A stretch of 64,000 nt of DNA. It comes from Benincasa hispida. Taxonomy: Eukaryota; Streptophyta; Magnoliopsida; Cucurbitales; Cucurbitaceae. Within the stretch, counting starts at the first letter, position 1. Every line of letters begins with the position of its first letter. This document shows, in pieces, positions 31,021 to 42,799 of the stretch. The notes under the pieces are model-generated. The model saw only the letters and a list, made by a program, of their open reading frames with translations, was not told the DNA's origin and ran no database searches. The stretch covers positions 19,003,789 through 19,067,788 of the forward strand of contig NC_052350.1 in assembly GCF_009727055.1 (NCBI RefSeq), in the 5' to 3' direction. The position numbers and the translations under genes were made by a program.

Positions 31021-32963
31021 TGTTGGGGTTGATGCCCTAAATCTCATAGGGTCCTATAGTTTGTAAACATTGTATGAATAAACTCTTATGTGATTAATAA
31101 TAGATGATATTTTATTCATTTTGTCTATAAAATGTGTAATATTTTAGTTGCATTAACCACAAACCAATAAACTAACATCCAAGATTTTATTTGTAACTTA
31201 AACATGTATGTGGAGACATATATGTGGATCGTGTTTAAGTGATAACCTAAATGGTCTATAGTAGATGGATAAGGCTGAGTACTTTATCCTTGTGACACTA
31301 CGAGTATGACCCACTTTGTAGATATTACAATTGTTGAAAGTGCTACGAATGATCTGATCCTGATCATTCATGTATTAGACATGTGAGCGGGGATATTCTA
31401 TAGAAAGGAGTTTGTATAAGACCAGACCACGAAATGTTTAGCCTCATTATATAACGTCGTTCATAATAGAGACTTACATTTTACCAGGATGACCATAGGT
31501 AATATGACCTAAATCCTAAGTGAGTTGTGAACTTCTAACTATGAGGGCAATCCTTTTATTTGTATAGGTGAGAGTGACCAGATCGCTGACTCAACAAACC
31601 TACCATTTTGGGGATTTACCTAATTGGGGAGCTGAGAACACAGCTACACAAGATGTAATTCACTTCTTTCCTGAAGTAGGGGTAAGTAGATAAATTGCTC
31701 TCTTGAGGACTGATTTCAGGTCCTGAACAATGTGGTGCCATACCCTCTTCTGGCCCGAGAAGGGTTTAGTCATAGTAGGACTATGATCTATTGTTCATTA
31801 GAGGAATCAGTGGTACTTAAGGAGTTAGATGTAACTACAGAGGCAAAACGATAATTTGGTCTAGCTGTACTTACGAGCAATTTGTGAAGGGTCATCGTAC
31901 TGTTGATTGGTTATATCCAATGGACACAGAAATATATCTGTAGTACAAAGAGTGTAGCTATCGGTCTTTAATGGAGTGCCCGACAGTTAACGAATGGTGA
32001 ATAATGTAATTAAAGAGTTTAGTTAATTATTCATGTACTGTTGGAGCTTCAAGCTACAGATCCATATGGTTCCCTTGGTAGCTCAAAAGGATTTAGTTGA
32101 GAATCAGTTTTTGGGTTAATTTGAATTATTCAAATTAATAAGAGGGATTCAATTATATATGATATAATTGTCATAATGTATTTGATACATTATAGTTTAT
32201 TGGGAGGAAATAAATATTTGAATGAGATTCAAATATATTTTCTATGAATGTGATTCATAGTTGTTACATTTAATATAAATGCTAGAAAATAGAGAAAAGA
32301 AACTATAGTTTATATTGCATGTAATACAATATTAAAACTATAAGTTATATGTTATATTTGATATAACATATAATTTAATATAAATATAATATTATAAGTT
32401 AGTTATCATATCATATCATATTTATATTATTTTATTATTATTTGAATATAACTTCCCTCTTTTCTCTCCAACCTCCTTAGTGAGTGGTTATTGTTTTGGA
32501 AATAAAAAAAAAATAGTTTTCTTCTTCTTCCACTACGATTGACACTTAGCTAAATGATTGAGAGTTGCAGAAAAGTTCTGTGTGTTCCTCAATCTTCTTC
32601 CTCCACACTCAAAATATCCCTCCTAACCAAAATAGTCATAGCCCACTACTCCTAAGTTCTCACCCCGAGAATACCAAAGGCTCATTGTGGTAGTGTCCTT
32701 GTTACTTTTTGAGATATTTTGAAGAAGGTTTTCAAGAGTTGCTGTGTCTGTTCGAGGCTCGTGACTGTTCGAGGGAGTTTTACGTAAAGAAAGATTCTTC
32801 AAGGGTAATGTATCTTGAACCCTTTATTTCTTGTAAAAGCATGTTGTAGTTTAACTTTAAAGGCATATCTATTGTATGTTTACTGTAAATTATGTTTTCA
32901 ATAATTAATGGAATTTGGACGATTTGCTTCCGCTCAAGGATCTCTTCAATTCGAGTTCCTTCA
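31021..32963 (+). repeat. solo LTR, Angela-like family I
   Basis: 1943 bp, TGTTGGGGTTGATGCCC...GAGTTCCTTCA, flanked by AGACA (31016-31020) and AAACA (32964-32968), a target duplication with one change. The transposase coding resumes on the right side. Three palindromes with 3-base centres lie at 32173-32193 (TTG), 32214-32236 (GAG, 10-bp arms) and 32242-32260 (GTG, arm CTATGAAT). Confidence 0.92.
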
Positions 32964-33263
32964 AAACATTCATCCACTAGAAACTGCATAGAAGCATTTC
33001 GCGTACTCAAAGGTCGTTAGGTGATACTACGTGGGAAGTCCTACTACTCAGTTAAGATCCAATGTAGAATAATAACGACATGTTGCCTGCTGCACAACCT
33101 GATAACGAAGAAGATGGGCAAAACTACAATGTCTGAAATAACGGATGATGGAGATTTTGCATCTAACGAGCTCGATGATGAAAATTTACAATTTATTGAA
33201 ACGTCTGACGAATGGACCAATTTCAGGGATGAGTTGGCGACGTGAATGTTCGATGAATAGGAA
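32964..33263 (+). pseudogene. Harbinger transposase, 3' piece
   Basis: After the solo LTR the transposase continues with the helix carrying the third catalytic acid (RNCIEAFRVLKG; E conserved), then the open part from 33021: YYSVKIQCRIITTCCLLHN and, near the end, DEWTNFRDELAT. These are the usual C-terminal blocks of the family. A TAG after KGR and a TGA before the last MFDE codons break it. With the 5' piece it covers about the last half of the nuclease domain. Confidence 0.82.
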
Positions 33264-33502
33264 CAAGAATTATGAGCACAAAGTTTCTTGTTCAATTTGC
33301 TTTACTATGAATAACTTCCTTCCGCTTTTAGATTATGTTATCTTTCGGTTCAAACAATCTACTGTGTTGAAGTATCTTAATTTTTGTTGTGTCAATTGGT
33401 TCATGTGAATGATAGAACATGTTTTATGCTATTCGTACTCAAAAGTTTGTTTATCTAATTGTGCCCAATTTATTTTATTAACGTATGTATGTATGTAGCT
33501 AA

Positions 33503-34518
33503 ATGGCAGGACGTGAAAAAATGGCAAAACACATTTGGATGAAGATTGAAGATGTACGGTTAGTGGAGTCACTATTGCACTTGGTGGAAATAGGTTGACA
33601 AGCTGATAGTGGAACCTTTAAGCCTGGCTATCTACAACAGCTACAACGTCTACTTAACAAAAAGATTCCTAGTTGTTCCATCGAGCTGTCAACAATAGAG
33701 TTCAAGGTTAGATTTTTAAAGCGACAATATTGTGCAATCGCTGAGATGCTGAATAATGCATGCGATGAATTTGGTTGAAATAACGAGTTCAAATGTGTGG
33801 AAGCAGAGAAAAAGGTTTTCGATATATGGATTCGGGTAAGAAAACACGTTAAAGTATTATTATCTTACAATGGTGAACTCTTTCTAATATAATATTATGT
33901 TATAACATAATATATGTTTCTATTTATAGTCTCATCTCAACGCGAAGAGTTTGAGACACAAACTATTCCCCCACTATGATGAGCTTTCAATCGTCTTTGG
34001 TAAAGATAGGGCCACTGGTGAAGGTTGTGAAACCCCGTATGATCAAGCGTCTGCTACAGATGAACATTTGGAGGATACTCGGTCGAGATCACAGGTTAAT
34101 GAGCAACAAGAAAGTATATCCGATATGAACATACTAAAACTTGATGGCATGAATGAGGTTTTGCCATATACACCCATTACTAGGCGTACTAGATCAAGTA
34201 ATGATACGAGAGTAATGAAACGCAAAAAGACTCCCTTCCAATCTGAAATGCGCTTGACATTGTACGCACAACAATGGACGTGCAGGAAAGTAAAATGGAA
34301 AAACTTGTCCAATGGTAGAAAGAGAATATGAATTAGAGCTTAAGAGGCGTCAGGAGGTCAACGAATAGATCTACCAAGTTGAAGGTTTAGAGGAAGACGG
34401 TCAGTTGACCCTCATAGATTTGTTGGTGAATGATATTCAACGAACATACGATTTTCTAGCCATTCCACCACCATTAAGGAGAAGGTATTGCATGCGTTTA
34501 TTGGGCAAGACTAACTAA
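33503..34518 (+). pseudogene. Myb/SANT-like Harbinger companion protein
   Basis: Two exons are readable. Exon 1 (33503-33835) carries the Myb/SANT-like fold: MAGREKMAKHIWMKIEDVRL, FKPGYLQQLQRLLNKKIPSC and FKVRFLKRQYCAIAEMLNN. A GTAAG donor at 33836 and an AG acceptor at 33928-33929 bound a ~94-bp intron. Exon 2 begins SHLNAKSLRHKLFPHYDELS and continues IVFGKDRATGEG. A frameshift ends the main open frame at 34331, but family-like C-terminal coding (TYDFLAIPPPLRRRYCMRLLG) continues to a TAA at 34516-34518. In-frame stops occur in exon 1 too. In plants this protein helps Harbinger transposase bind DNA and enter the nucleus. Confidence 0.8.
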
Positions 34519-35800
34519 TTACGTTCTCGGTGTTTGCAAGTTGCTTTGTTATTATTTTTTGTAACTTCTCCTAGTCCCTAATTGCATAGGCATCATATAT
34601 TTGTTGATTTTTGTGACATGTACAAATGGCTCGTGGCATGTGGCCATTAGATATGGTGATAAATTTTTTAAGCAAGTTGTAAAATGGTCATGTATAAGGC
34701 CATCAAATTATGTAAAATCTTTTGAAAAGAATGAATTTAATGAATTTCATATCCGATCTAGATTTTTTTAATCCGTGGAATGAATTTAATGAATTTCATA
34801 TCTAATCTAAATTAACACTATTTTTTAAAATCATTTGAACGAGAAGTTTGAAATGAATAATACAAAATTGAACTATATACCATATCTTGAGATTGGAATG
34901 AAATAAAAAAATGCAATCAATATCTTATTGCAAATAAGATGGATACAATAATTAAATTATAAGTTTATAAAAAATAGTGTTCATACAGACAAATTATTTT
35001 ATAATACAAAAAACTGAATATGAACTCTGCCCACCCAAACACAGACATATGAATTCAAATATAACAACTTTGCACACCCATAAACAAAGACATATGAATT
35101 CAGATAACACAACTAACTCCAGACATTAAAACTCAGCACCTCAAATAGCACTTAAAAGGTTTGCATGTCACTACCAATGACCAAACTTGCCAGGACAACT
35201 GCCATCCCTGCCATTTCCTTTTCCATTCGAATCTAAAATGCCATCTCTTTATCCATTTTGAAGCTCAAACGTTAGTCTGACTTGCCAGCGCCACCGCCAA
35301 CCATCCATAGCTCAAACGCCATTCCCCACCGCCACCACACCTACTATCTCTATTCTCCCCTTTTGGTTCGACAATTTTTGTTTTTTTCTTTCATTTTCAC
35401 GTTTTTTTAATCTCAAACCAATTTTAATCGAATTGAGCCGACTTGAGCTGAATCGGCGCGATTCGATTCAACAACAAAAATCGAGCAGATTCAGTTTTTA
35501 TCTATTTACACTCTTTGTAAACTGATTTGTTCGATTCAGTCCTTAGTTTTTACCGAACCACACACTCATCATTCTAAGTTCTAGATAAATTAAAATTAAT
35601 TATATCTAATTATAGGGTTTCATGTTTCATTAATTTTAGAGTTACAGCCAAAATTTAATTGATTAGGATAAATAATTGGTTTATTTATTTTTATTTTTTT
35701 TTATCTGGATGTGATAAAGATATATTAAGAAGATTTAGAACGCAGTAGGGATGAGAAAATTTGAGTTTGACTAAAATTTTTATATCTGTAATTTAAAATA
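34519..35800. other. non-coding DNA, Harbinger 3' flank to RTF2 promoter
   Basis: AT-rich, no gene seen. It contains two small direct repeats: a ~34-bp unit at 34729-34762 and 34779-34812 (GAATGAATTTAATGAATTTC), and a ~40-bp unit at about 35031-35069 and 35077-35117 (AGACATATGAATTCA). Parts may be the right end of the Harbinger element; no terminal repeat was identified. Confidence 0.5.
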
Positions 35801-35810
35801 TTTATATATA
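35801..35810 (+). promoter_or_regulatory. probable TATA box of RTF2
   Basis: TTTATATATA lies about 30 bp before a pyrimidine-rich stretch (TTCTGTTCCTTTTATCC) that could hold the transcription start, some 400 bp before the start codon. Confidence 0.5.
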
Positions 35811-36054
35811 GCCTAACTTTCTGTTCCTTTTATCCGCCATCTCCTTTCTCACTTCGCGAAACCCTCCCACGCAGACCCCCACCTCCGGATCTCTTCAGCC
35901 CAACATTGTCCGCCTCTTTGGTGCCCACCATCGTCGCTGCTTAACGTCCGCCGGCAGCCGCACCGCCTTGTTTATTATATTTGTCCCGACTCCGAAGAAA
36001 CAATAATTCTGGATTTGAATCGGTGTCTTCTCAGCTCCCCGATCATCTTCGAGT

Positions 36055-36211
36055 AGCGGAATTGTCGTCGTTCTTCGAATTGTCGTCGTTCTGATTGTGT
36101 TCGAAGCCTAAGTTACAGAATTTCATCAAGAATCGTAGTTATTCTGATCGTGATCGCGAAACCCTAGCCACGGAATTTTGTCATCGTCTTCAATTCTCAA
36201 AACCCTAAGTA
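36055..36211 (+). promoter_or_regulatory. RTF2 5' untranslated region with telo-box motifs and short tandem repeat
   Basis: Two telo-box-like motifs occur, AAACCCTA at 36159-36166 and AAACCCTAA at 36200-36208, the latter three bases before the ATG. A tandem GAATTGTCGTCGTTCT repeat is at about 36060-36094. In plants telo-boxes near the start are typical of genes active in dividing cells; a role here is inferred. Confidence 0.55.
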
Positions 36212-37378
36212 ATGCATCCAAAAAACGAACACCGTCTTCAGATCTTCCTTCACTCTCTCGACCTCCAAATTCAATCCCAAATCGTAAACCTACCACAAAG
36301 TCCAGCCCAAACCCTAGAGGACCTGAAATTCTCTCTTCTCCCTGAAACACTCGCTTCACGGGTTGCGTCATCTTTCTACTTCACCCTCAATGGGAAACCC
36401 CTTCCCGATTCCACCACGATTCCCAGTTCTCTAGTTCCCCCCCTGTCCACCTTAATCTTAAGAACCAGGGTCCTTGGGGGCGGTGGGGATGGCGGTGCAA
36501 CAGGGGCTGAATCTCGTGACTGCTACCTTAATATGTATGCAGAGAAGAAACCCGATAAGGTTGACCCCAACGAGCAGAGACTGTCCAAATGGTTGAATTG
36601 CGCTCTTTCTAACGAGCCTTTGAGGGAACCTTGTGTGATCGATTGGCTTGGAAATGTCTTCAATAAGGAGTCGCTCGTGCATGCTTTGCTTGAGAAGAAG
36701 TTGCCAAAAGGATTCGGGCATATCAAAGGTTTGAAGGATATGATCAAGATTAATCTTTCGGTGATTCCCGGTACAGAGTCGCGAGGGAATGCAATTTCAG
36801 AGCCGCGGTTCCAATGCCCGATTACTGGTCTTGAGTTCAATGGTAAGTACAAGTTTTTTGCTCTGAGAACTTGTGGACATGTGCTTAGTGCAAAGGCCTT
36901 GAAGGAGGTTAAATCTTCTTCTTGCCTTGTTTGTCATGCTGAGTTTACGAACAGAGATAAGTTTGTGATCAATGGGAGCGAAGAGGAGGTAGAAGAAATG
37001 AGGGAGAGGATGGAGGAAGAGAAATCAAAATCGAGATCCAAGGAGAAGAAGACGAAGAAAGTGAGGAATGAGGAAGGGGGTATAAATGGAGACATGAGTG
37101 TGGATTTTGCAGCATCCCGTTTGTCTGGTAAAAAACACGGTATTGAAGTTAAGGCTTTGGAGAAGGTTTCTGCAAAGCCTGAAAGGCATGAGCGGCCAGA
37201 TGGTGGAGTTCAGGTAAAGGTTGCAGCAAGTAATGGTGCTGTAAAGCGTTTTAAAGCAGCAGACATGGTCCCTGCCAATGCTACCAAAGAAGTTTATGCT
37301 TCAATATTCACCTCATCTAGGAAGTCAGATTTCAAGGAAACATATTCTTGTAGATCTCTTCCACTCGGTCGAAACTGA
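36212..37378 (+). CDS. RTF2: Replication termination factor 2 (Rtf2-domain protein with ubiquitin-like N-terminus)
   Basis: An intact 388-residue single-exon frame. Residues 1-90 look ubiquitin-like and end in LILRTRVLGGGG, resembling the ubiquitin C-terminus. From residue 108 (MYAEKKPDKVDPNEQRLSKW) the Rtf2 domain follows, with a first half containing C130 and C141 and a RING-like second half: C202-P-I-T, C221-G-H223 and C238-x2-C241. Residues 256-286 are highly charged, and the C-terminus is Lys/Arg-rich. Rtf2 acts in the nucleus; in yeast it stabilises stalled replication forks, and in Arabidopsis the homologue with a ubiquitin-like extension affects pre-mRNA splicing and is essential. The start ATG is the first in frame and follows a telo-box. 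I see no truncation. It is the only apparently functional gene in the window. Confidence 0.93.
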   Translation: MHPKNEHRLQIFLHSLDLQIQSQIVNLPQSPAQTLEDLKFSLLPETLASRVASSFYFTLNGKPLPDSTTIPSSLVPPLSTLILRTRVLGGGGDGGATGAESRDCYLNMYAEKKPDKVDPNEQRLSKWLNCALSNEPLREPCVIDWLGNVFNKESLVHALLEKKLPKGFGHIKGLKDMIKINLSVIPGTESRGNAISEPRFQCPITGLEFNGKYKFFALRTCGHVLSAKALKEVKSSSCLVCHAEFTNRDKFVINGSEEEVEEMRERMEEEKSKSRSKEKKTKKVRNEEGGINGDMSVDFAASRLSGKKHGIEVKALEKVSAKPERHERPDGGVQVKVAASNGAVKRFKAADMVPANATKEVYASIFTSSRKSDFKETYSCRSLPLGRN

Positions 37379-40300
37379 TTGGTGGTAAGAACTGCTTAGA
37401 GATGGGTTTATGGCAATTCTTCTATTATTGTATGTCTTCAAACCTTCATTTTCAGTGTCCTTTTCTTGACTTACTGATTAATGTCTTGTTGTTTCTAATT
37501 AATGTAATATATTAGTTTACATTCACCAACCACTGTTACTCTGTTAAGCTGCTTTACATTTTTAGATCATTTAATATTGATGAAAATCTTGCGCTGATCA
37601 ATCCATTAGCCTCTAGTAGTACATCTGAGTTCATGTTTGAGGTTTCGAAAAAGATACCCCTGATGGAGTGCTTAATTTGCATATTTTGACCTTAGATGAA
37701 GATTAGGTAGAGAAATTTTTTGGAATCGGTTAGAGTTAGGAGCAATTCTTCTTTATTATGTGTGTATATACCATATGTGTCTGCTGAGATATCCCCCAGG
37801 TCTTCTCTATCTGATGGTTTTGAGCATTCTGTTCATCCTGACCATTTGATTATTGTTTCAAAAACTCTACCATTTCATGTGTTTGACTTGTCCTCGTTCC
37901 TGCTTCATGATAAATCAGATTCATAACACAACTACTTGTTCTTTTTTGAATTATGAAACTCTGCTGAAGCTGTATTCTGGGTTCAATCGAGCAAGCCAAA
38001 TGTCAACTTCTAGCAAACTAGGCTTTATGGTAAGCCTTCTTGCTTGAGCTTCATTTATGAGATGTGAGCATATGGCATTGCCATAACTAGTTGTGTAGAG
38101 CCTAATTTTCATAGATCTGGAAAGAAAAGTATGGTAACTGAGAAACTGAAGCCGATGAGGAGACGTTAACAACCGACCAAACTTGTTTTGAAGAACTATC
38201 TAGATCCTTGAAATTTCTATCATTCGTCTTCAACCGGGGACTCGAGGGTTTCTTATTTAGCCTTCTTTAGGGTCAAACCTGGATATATGTGTTGCTTCTA
38301 CTTCTGCAATAGATTGTTCTCTTCATTTTCCTTTATCTACTGCTTTGATATAATAACTCATTTTCCTTGTTTTTTCCCTCTTGAATAAAGAACAAATTGA
38401 ACTAATTACATTCATAGAATATTTTCATTTCACATATTTAGCAGTGGCGATAATAATAATACTTATAATGATACAAACCCTCCAACCTTTTTACAATCCC
38501 ATAAAACATGATGAATATGTACGCTCTTCTTGGCACATATAAGGGCAAATGTACTTAAAATTTATTTGGAGTGTAGAGAGAAATTGCAAAGGATTCGGTA
38601 AATAGAAGGTTTTTTTTTTTTTTATGGGACAATAATATTTTTTAATGATTTTCCAGTACACTAAACATTTATTTTGAGTTTATAGGGGTGTTTCAAAATA
38701 GCCGAAGTGATTTTAAACATTTTTAGATAATTTCCAAACATGTTATATATTAAGTGAATGAGGATGAAATTGTAAATTAGTATTTGATAAGAAAAAGAAG
38801 TAAATTAGTATGCATCACTAACGCTATGATTAAGCATTCCAAGAAAGATCAAGAGCAGCCAGATGATGAATTACCATGGTGGAGCTACCAAGAAGGAAAG
38901 ATACATGAAAGCTTCTTAAAGCGTCTACAATGCTACTCACAAATTTCAATTTCTATCTTTTTCTTAGATGATTCAAAGCAAATTCACAAGATTGATAACA
39001 TAACTTTGGCTTTATACTATCGTTTTTTCGTTTTATGAACCTTTGACATTATTTTGTTTATTTTCAAATGCTTCTTAGATATTTTTCGAAATACTTACAA
39101 GGAAGATTTAATGAAAATAAATCGAGCCAGTAAAGGATACAAGAATTAAAAAACAAAATACAATGAAAATATAAATCAAATTTAATAATTTACACTAACA
39201 AAATCAAAATTAAATCACAGAGACACTAACACACAAACTAAAAGCGAATATTTTTTTTGGACAAGATAAAAAAAACAAAGACATGATGGAAAAAATCAAA
39301 CTATTTTAAAAATTCGTGAAATATAAAAAAACTAAAACCTATAGATACAAATATAAAAAACAAGATTACAAAACCAAAATGAAATCACACAAATATTAAA
39401 TTATCTAAAACCCAAATGCAAATAACATTTCATTTCTGGGAAAAAGAAATAAAGAGGGGACGGAAAAAGATTAGTTTATTTTTTTAAAAAAAAAAAAATG
39501 TAGAAATACAAACAACTAAAATCCAACCAAATACCATGTTTGCATTTATTTATTTTTCCCCCTTTTTGGGAGAAAAATGATAAGAGTTGCCAGTTGGGAT
39601 TTAATGGTGACATGATAAGGATCATATTAAATAATAATCTCCACCCTCTGAGAAATAAGCTAGACATTAAACCTAAACACCAAGTTTTCACCCACTGCCT
39701 TCGTACGACACCTGACACACGTTTCTAGTAGCCCACTTAATTACACCATCTTCATGCAAAAAAGGCATAATATGCTTAGCAGTAGAACAATTACCACTCC
39801 ACCAATTGCAATTCCGACGACAGTTCTGGTTGAAATATCAGTCGAAGAGAACTTCTACGACATATAGAAGTCAGAGATGGCGGCCTACAACTAGTTGGTG
39901 GAGACGAGGGCTTGTAGAAGATACAGGAGGTGGAGAAGTTGAAAGCGTGGACGATGAAGTAGTGGAAGCTGACAAGGAGAGAGATATGTAGTGGGCGTGG
40001 CTACACTGGAGTAGACGTCGATGGCACTAACGACGTGGCTGAAGGTGGCTTGCCGGGGAAGGCAGAGGTGGCGATGGAATACCACGGATTTTGTGGATGC
40101 CAAATTGTCAACAAGGTAACACTGGGAGAAAGACCTTAGAGAAATCGAAGATGACATGAAAAATCTGATCAAAATCACATTTTTAAATTATTTTTTCAAA
40201 ATTTCAATGCTAGTAAAGATAAGATAACAACCCAAAAATCTAAAGAAAATCTACAAAAATTCATCAAAATCTTTTTTTGAAATATCCAAAAAAAAAAAAA

Positions 40301-40589
40301 GGGTGTGCAATTTGACGCCTATGGTGATCAGAGGGCAAGAATGGAAGTAAAACAAATGAATTAGAACCCCTTTAAAGTCCGTTGGACATTTTTGCAATAC
40401 AAACTAAAATTTAGACCTTTTCCAAATCCATCATCCCGTTTTAGACATTTTATACAATTTCTCTTCTACGTAAGACCCATATCTAAACAATTTTAGGGCT
40501 CATTCAGGGTTTATATGTAGCCTCAAAACCCAATACATATAAAGCTTTTTGGGATTCAAAGTTGATTATAGAGAAAAATGATCTCTAAG
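37379..40589. other. intergenic DNA downstream of RTF2
   Basis: No convincing gene. 37379-38400 may include the RTF2 3' untranslated region; GTAAG just after the stop codon could be a donor of a 3' UTR intron, unproven. 39050-39500 is strongly A-rich on the plus strand. 39790-40080 is GC-richer with short open frames on both strands that match nothing I know; it could be the end of an unidentified transposon. Confidence 0.5.
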
Positions 40590-41150
40590 TTATGGGTCTA
40601 GTTTCCATTTAGTCTCTAGCTTTTAAAATGTTATACATCTAGTACTTAAATTTTGAGTTTGTTCAATTTAGTCTCTAGGTTTCAAAATGCTACACTTTTA
40701 TACTTAATATTTGAGTTTTGCTTCAATTGGTACTATATTTCAAAATTTACACGTCTAACCTCGAATTTTTACTAAATATGCACTTTCCGTCTTTAGAGTT
40801 AAGTTATGTTAATAAATTTAAAATCATTAAAATAATTACAATTAATTCGGTTTCACTATTTTTATCACTTTTAGAATTAAATCTAAAATTTCACTCCATA
40901 ATTATTTTTAGTTAGCTAATAAAAATCGACGTTAATAATTGAAAGTAAGTATTTAATGAAAAATTAAAGTTAAAAATGTAAAATCTTAAAATCGAAAGAC
41001 TAAAATGAAACAAAACTCAAATCTCAATGGTAAAATTATAACAATTTGAAATTTAAGGACTAAAATTAAACAAAACTTAAAACTTAAGGGGTAAATGTGT
41101 ATCATTTTAAAATCTAGGATCAAATAGAAACTATAACAAAAACCTATGAA
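40590..41150. mobile_element. foldback MITE with long inverted arms
   Basis: The left arm (about 40600-40790) and the right arm (about 40940-41140) are inverted copies. Both contain AGTTTC.ATTT..TC.CTAG.TTTTAAAATG.TA.ACAT. Each arm is itself built of two or three related ~60-70 bp units (TTAAATTTTGAGTTT, then CAATTTAGTCTCTAG). It has no coding. Non-autonomous DNA elements of this kind are common near plant genes. Confidence 0.65.
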
Positions 41151-41659
41151 TAAAAAATGTATTATTCCCTTCATTATAATAGTTTGTCGAGTTCAATAGT
41201 ATGTGTTTGGGTTGCAAAGTATTTTAGTATGAGTTCAAAAATGTTATATTTAGGGTGTTGATTTATGTAAAATGAAGATAAAATTATGAAGTATGGGTTT
41301 AAGTTGGCTGTTTTTTTTGCTTTTCCTTTTTTTTTTTTTTCTTTTTGGTATTATACAAATAGTGGTATGTTAAATATTATAATAGAAATAAAAAGATTTA
41401 TTTAACATGCCATTTGATCTTCTTTTAACATAAAAATTTGAATTAAAACATGTTTGGATTGATTAGATTTTTTTAAGTAGTTTTTATTTAAACACTTCTA
41501 TAAAAACTGTTAAAATAAAAACACGAATGCGCTTGGTTACATTTTCTTGAAAATATTTTCGCACAAGTTTTTTTGGTTTGCTATATACTCAAAGTGCTTC
41601 TATTAATGTCAAATTATTATAAAAGAAAACTATTGAACACTGTTAAAATCAAAGTTTAT
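41151..41659. other. non-coding AT-rich DNA
   Basis: No gene or clear repeat seen; a T-rich run is at about 41310-41345. Copia-C2 sequence begins at about 41660. Confidence 0.5.
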
Positions 41660-42790
41660 TTAAAAAGAGTTGCATGAGAGAGATTAATGTTGCATGCAAA
41701 TATAATATTTAATTTCTATATTTTTTTAAAAAGGAGTTTTAAAAGGCAATTAAAACTTTATATTAAGATATTTCTAATGAGATTAGAAATAAATTAATCT
41801 TTTATTTCTTTCTAATAGGATTAATTTGAGAAAGTAAAATATTAAATTTATACAACATTGTCTATAAGGGATATTTGTCTAAGAACATTCTGTCTAGGAA
41901 TGAGGTATTTAAGCTAATGGAAACGAAATACCCCTACCTTGGAGTTGACCAAATTAGTCAAATGTTTTATAAGCATGTAATAGATGGTTAGAATTTATTA
42001 AAGTATTTAGTAAATGATAATCATACATTGATGAACTATCCAATATAAGAGTTATATTTGGTGAATTTAACAAGGACTTAAATAAATTATTAGTCGATAC
42101 CTAAGTGATAAACCCTAAGCTTTAAAAATACTTAGTGCGAGAGAATGATATATATAATATGTCTGATTCTTGGGTAATTCATATCGTGAGATTCATGCTT
42201 GGCCTCGAGGACCTTTGATGCGTCCCTCTACGAACGATATTTGTATGGATCAATATCAAGGTGAATTAGATAAATTAGTTATAGTAAGTGGGAGAGGAAC
42301 ATGTGTTAACAGATCCTGCGATCTCCATCATTAGTTGACATTATGAGATTCAAGTTTAGCCTCGAGGCGCATTTGATGCATCCCCCTATAGATGGTGTTT
42401 GCATGGGTCAATATTAGGGTTAACTCTTGAAAAAGATAAGATTATAATTTTTGTTCTCAATATTGTCCTTCCCTACGACAGATTTGTTAGGGCCAAGAAT
42501 TATAAATTTCAAAATGATGGGTTATACTTACAAAAACTCATTAAGGTGGTTAATGAAATTCTAAATACACTAATGGTAACTAAATATTATAGGAATAAGA
42601 GTTATTTTAGTGTAATATTTGGTTGAGACCGTCCCAATTTAGTGAAGGAGTAATCGAATGCCCTGCAGTGACTTTTATTCTAAATCATTGAAGTATCATT
42701 GCAAAATAAATTATTAGGATTCATTACTGTTTTGCTAAAACGTGATTGGATTTGTTTTTAAGAGTTATACAAGACTTCTAATATAAATGA
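41660..42790 (+). other. Copia-C2 leader with conserved hairpins
   Basis: Matches the C1 leader at about 10010-10990. Hairpins: 41769-41791 (10-bp stem, centre GAG), 41993-42015 (10-bp stem, centre GTA), 42040-42061 (centre GAG) and 42582-42620 (centre GAG, two stems). The GGAAACG stem-loop is at 41901-41937. Two related blocks with GATGCATCCCCCTATAGATGG-like text are at about 42187-42262 and 42348-42415. No coding. Confidence 0.8.
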
Positions 42791-42799
42791 TTTTGTTTG

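Larger units (their letters stand above)
30684..34518 (+). mobile_element. PIF/Harbinger DNA transposon, two-gene, split
   Basis: A Harbinger-type transposase (30720-31020 plus 32964-33263) is followed on the same strand by a Myb/SANT-like gene (33503-34518). This pair is the normal gene set of plant PIF/Harbinger elements. The left end is cut off by Copia-B at 30683, and a solo LTR splits the transposase. I did not find terminal inverted repeats. Confidence 0.8.

Noticed and set aside
39791..40178. Opposed open frames in a GC-richer patch downstream of RTF2
   Set aside because: Low-complexity composition, no recognisable domain, and no splice or promoter signals that decide a gene.
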